Below the pieces are notes generated by a model. The model did not search any database. It was not told the DNA's origin and saw nothing but the letters and a program-made list of their open reading frames with translations. The translations under genes and the position numbers were made by a program. Source: Gammaproteobacteria bacterium (lineage in GTDB: Bacteria > Pseudomonadota > Gammaproteobacteria > UBA6429 > Thiohalophilaceae). From it: 5,425 bases of DNA. This document shows positions 5,312-5,425 of the stretch, one piece after another (the stretch's first letter is position 1; each line of letters starts with the position of its first letter). The stretch covers positions 1 through 5,425 of the forward strand of contig JAHEDA010000177.1 of assembly GCA_024641445.1 (NCBI GenBank), read 5' to 3'.

Positions 5312-5425
5312 CTGGGGACACCGGCCGTTGAAAACTGCGGATAAAAAACTCAAGCTGCAAGGCTTTAACAATCTCACGAAGACGCTGAGCTTCAATATCT
5401 ATGACATCTGTTATGCGGAGACCGC
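5304..5425 (+). CDS. speD: S-adenosylmethionine decarboxylase proenzyme, N-terminal fragment (continues beyond window)
   Basis: The first 40 codons include LKLQGFNNLTKTLSF and NIYDICYAET, which closely match the start of E. coli-type (~264-residue) and Pseudomonas SpeD. The mature enzyme self-cleaves to form a pyruvoyl cofactor and decarboxylates AdoMet to supply aminopropyl groups for spermidine. The cleavage site lies beyond the window. The start is uncertain. ATG 5304 overlaps the VOC stop by eight bases (ATGAGTAA), typical of translational coupling, and adds 12 residues before KLKLQGF relative to E. coli. TTG 5328 gives MKTADKKLKL, closer to the E. coli N-terminus, with GGGGA upstream. 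Synteny with Pseudomonas (vfr–osmC–speD) supports the identification. Confidence 0.9.
   Translation, partial: MSNWGHRPLKTADKKLKLQGFNNLTKTLSFNIYDICYAET

Noticed and set aside
4712..5395. 227-codon open frame on the minus strand
   Set aside because: It runs antisense across the DUF885 end, the VOC gene and the speD start, all of which have clear family motifs. Its own translation shows no recognisable domain.

Overview
The window looks like chromosomal DNA from a gammaproteobacterium. The CRP protein is much closer to Pseudomonas Vfr and E. coli CRP than to other CRP/FNR proteins. The gene order trpD–trpC–crp–yhfA(OsmC)–…–speD is the Pseudomonas trpGDC–vfr–osmC–speD neighbourhood with two genes inserted. 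The crp/yhfA divergent pair also occurs in E. coli. Species cannot be fixed from this stretch alone.

Layout. Bases 1-452 hold the 3' part of trpD (+). Bases 453-835 are an unusually long trpD–trpC gap with several inverted repeats and no convincing gene. trpC (+) runs 836-1645. Bases 1646-1869, between the convergent trpC and crp, hold two imperfect tandem copies of a 119-bp unit. Each unit joins the last codons of trpC to a 77-bp palindromic element. crp/vfr (-) runs 1870-2511 with a good promoter upstream of it. From about 2700 a rightward cluster begins: yhfA, a DUF885 metallopeptidase-like gene, a VOC/glyoxalase-fold gene and the start of speD, which runs off the right edge.

How the genes fit together. 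trpD and trpC encode the second and fourth steps of tryptophan synthesis from chorismate. crp encodes a global cAMP-responsive regulator. The rightward cluster pairs an OsmC-type thiol protein with an uncharacterised peptidase-like protein, a small VOC protein and the polyamine-pathway enzyme AdoMet decarboxylase. yhfA and the DUF885 gene are 5 bp apart, and the VOC and speD frames probably overlap, so at least pairwise co-translation is likely.

The genes are mostly conserved housekeeping families, and I see no clear new defence or mobile system. The most unusual structure is the tandem duplication that copied the trpC C-terminus together with a palindromic repeat. Next are the structured, enlarged trpD–trpC gap and the uncharacterised DUF885/VOC pair placed inside a conserved crp–speD block.
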